In this document: positions 62,768 through 64,000 of the stretch, one piece after another
Position numbering within the stretch: position 1 is the first letter of the stretch
How the letters are laid out: each line of letters opens with the position of its first letter
Assembly (NCBI GenBank): GCA_905160935.1
Contig: CAJHZI010000683.1
Location: 124,001 to 188,000 of the forward strand
Length of the DNA stretch: 64,000 bases
Direction of reading: 5' to 3'
DNA from: Enchytraeus crypticus
Lineage: Eukaryota; Annelida; Clitellata; Enchytraeida; Enchytraeidae
Notes under the pieces: generated by a model
What the model was told of the DNA's origin: nothing
Database searches by the model: none
What the model saw: only the letters and a program-made list of their open reading frames with translations
Position numbers and translations under genes: made by a program

Positions 62768-64000
62768 TATCATTACTCGTAAATGTTTTAGCAACTTTTA
62801 AGTGAGGAAATTAATTTAGATAATGAATGGCGTGACCTTTAAACCTTTTTTCTAATTTCATTAAATGTTATGGCTACTCTTTAATAGTCTCAAAGTCAAT
62901 TAATATAGGTATTCTTTGTTAGTTTTTCCAGTAGTTAGTGCATAAAGAAATTTATTAATCGGGATATTGTTGGCTATTCGAGAAAAGAAAACTTTGAGAT
63001 GACAAATTGATGAGGCGCTCATGTTTCATACTTGTAACTTCAGTTTTTTGTCTTAACAGCTGCGTTATCCTCCATTATTCTAAACGTTTTCATCAAGTTA
63101 TTTTCACTTTCTGATTTATGTTCTGATTGATTTATTGATGATCATGATAGATTGGTTGATTTATTGATGGATATATTACACTGTTGATGTATTGATTCAT
63201 TGATTGATTACTCTTCCTTTAATAGCAATGGTAAAACTTCATTTTATTTATACAACGTGTGACAAACCATTATCATTAGCTATCTGCTCCTTCTCCACTA
63301 CCTTCAGAATTTCTCAGTAATCAGGCATCTAATCATATTCACTAATAAATCATTTGACAATCATCCTTTCATTAATCATATATTATGATCAATTTAAATC
63401 AAATAATTATTTGGGAATCAATCCTTATATCTTCAAATATTCATTTAGCAATCTATCAATCAATAACTAAACTTTCAATTGTGCATAAATAAAATTTTTA
63501 AAGACTCTAAAAGTTAAGAATCTCTCAGGATTTCATCAAATATTTGCATAAATTTAACAGATCTACTTCTGAGTTTAGACTCTAGTTTATTTAAGCTGAA
63601 AAGTTTATTTAAATTGCTTGTGAATCTGTAAACAATTGAAATACGGATAAGTTTAAGTTATAGGTATAAACCTATATAATAAGCTAGTAAATAAACAGAG
63701 AAAATTGAATCTTGAGACACACATGAGTAATGCATTTGTTATTGATTACAAATGTCTTGTTGAAGCATTAATATAAAATTATAAATAGTATCAGGTGTAA
63801 TCATTTCTAGCGAGAATTCATTAAATAATTCTACAGATCACAATGGCAGAATGATTCTTGTGTAGAACATCAATATCACAGAAAATCTGCAGATTTGGAC
63901 AGTACAGTCAAGTCTTAGAATTTCTTGCACAATTAATTTATTTTTTCGTCCTTCATGTATGATTAGAAATTGCTGCAGTAACATTCAGTGATAATAAACA
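62768..64000. other. Downstream of MRPS16, no gene seen
   Basis: AT-rich, with loose TTGATTGATTTATTGATG repeats at about 63125-63210 and ATCAATCAATA at 63455. No coding signal. Confidence 0.45.

Noticed and set aside
62379-62801. A Leu/Lys/Arg-rich 140-residue frame overlapping MRPS16 exon 2
   Set aside because: Out-of-frame reading of the 21-bp repeat. The MRPS16 frame gives the conserved LSGFLPIHP and exact splice phase.

Overview
The window is animal nuclear DNA: genes are split by GT-AG introns, the DNA is rich in SINE and LINE fragments and microsatellites, and it carries an animal-type cytochrome c gene and a mitochondrial ribosomal protein gene. Tandem von Willebrand factor A (VWA) domains, tRNA- and 5S-derived SINEs and a shared GACGTTAAA-type SINE tail suggest a marine invertebrate, perhaps a spiralian. 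That placement is inference.

The left 39 kb (39190 down to 308, minus strand) reads as one giant gene. I assemble 20 exons by hand. They are a signal-peptide exon, a first VWA domain, one 8.45-kb mucin exon with about 200 copies of an 11/12-residue Thr-rich repeat, then eight more VWA domains separated by Ser/Thr-rich linkers, and a TAG stop. Every junction keeps phase: inter-domain introns are phase 1 and the intron inside VWA2-VWA9 is phase 2. The only break is one extra base at about 23598 in the mucin exon. Without it the model is 16626 nt, or 5541 residues. Five of the nine VWA domains keep a full MIDAS metal site and four have lost it. I do not recognise a named orthologue. The obvious guess is a secreted, heavily O-glycosylated mucus, matrix or adhesive protein.

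Region 39.3-49.5 kb is repeat-rich and has no convincing gene. It holds retroelement fragments, minisatellites and an 850-bp (GAGT)n tract.

The right part (49.5-62.8 kb, plus strand) holds three compact two-coding-exon housekeeping-like genes: a 104-residue single-pass membrane protein that I do not recognise, cytochrome c (110 residues), and mitochondrial ribosomal protein S16 (187 residues, with an unusual heptad-repeat tail). Their introns carry 5S-derived SINE, repeat B, LINE and other element fragments.

The most unusual points are the giant mucin-VWA gene and the repeated local duplication of splice-site sequence in at least four of its introns. One of these is an in-frame pair of acceptors 39 nt apart.
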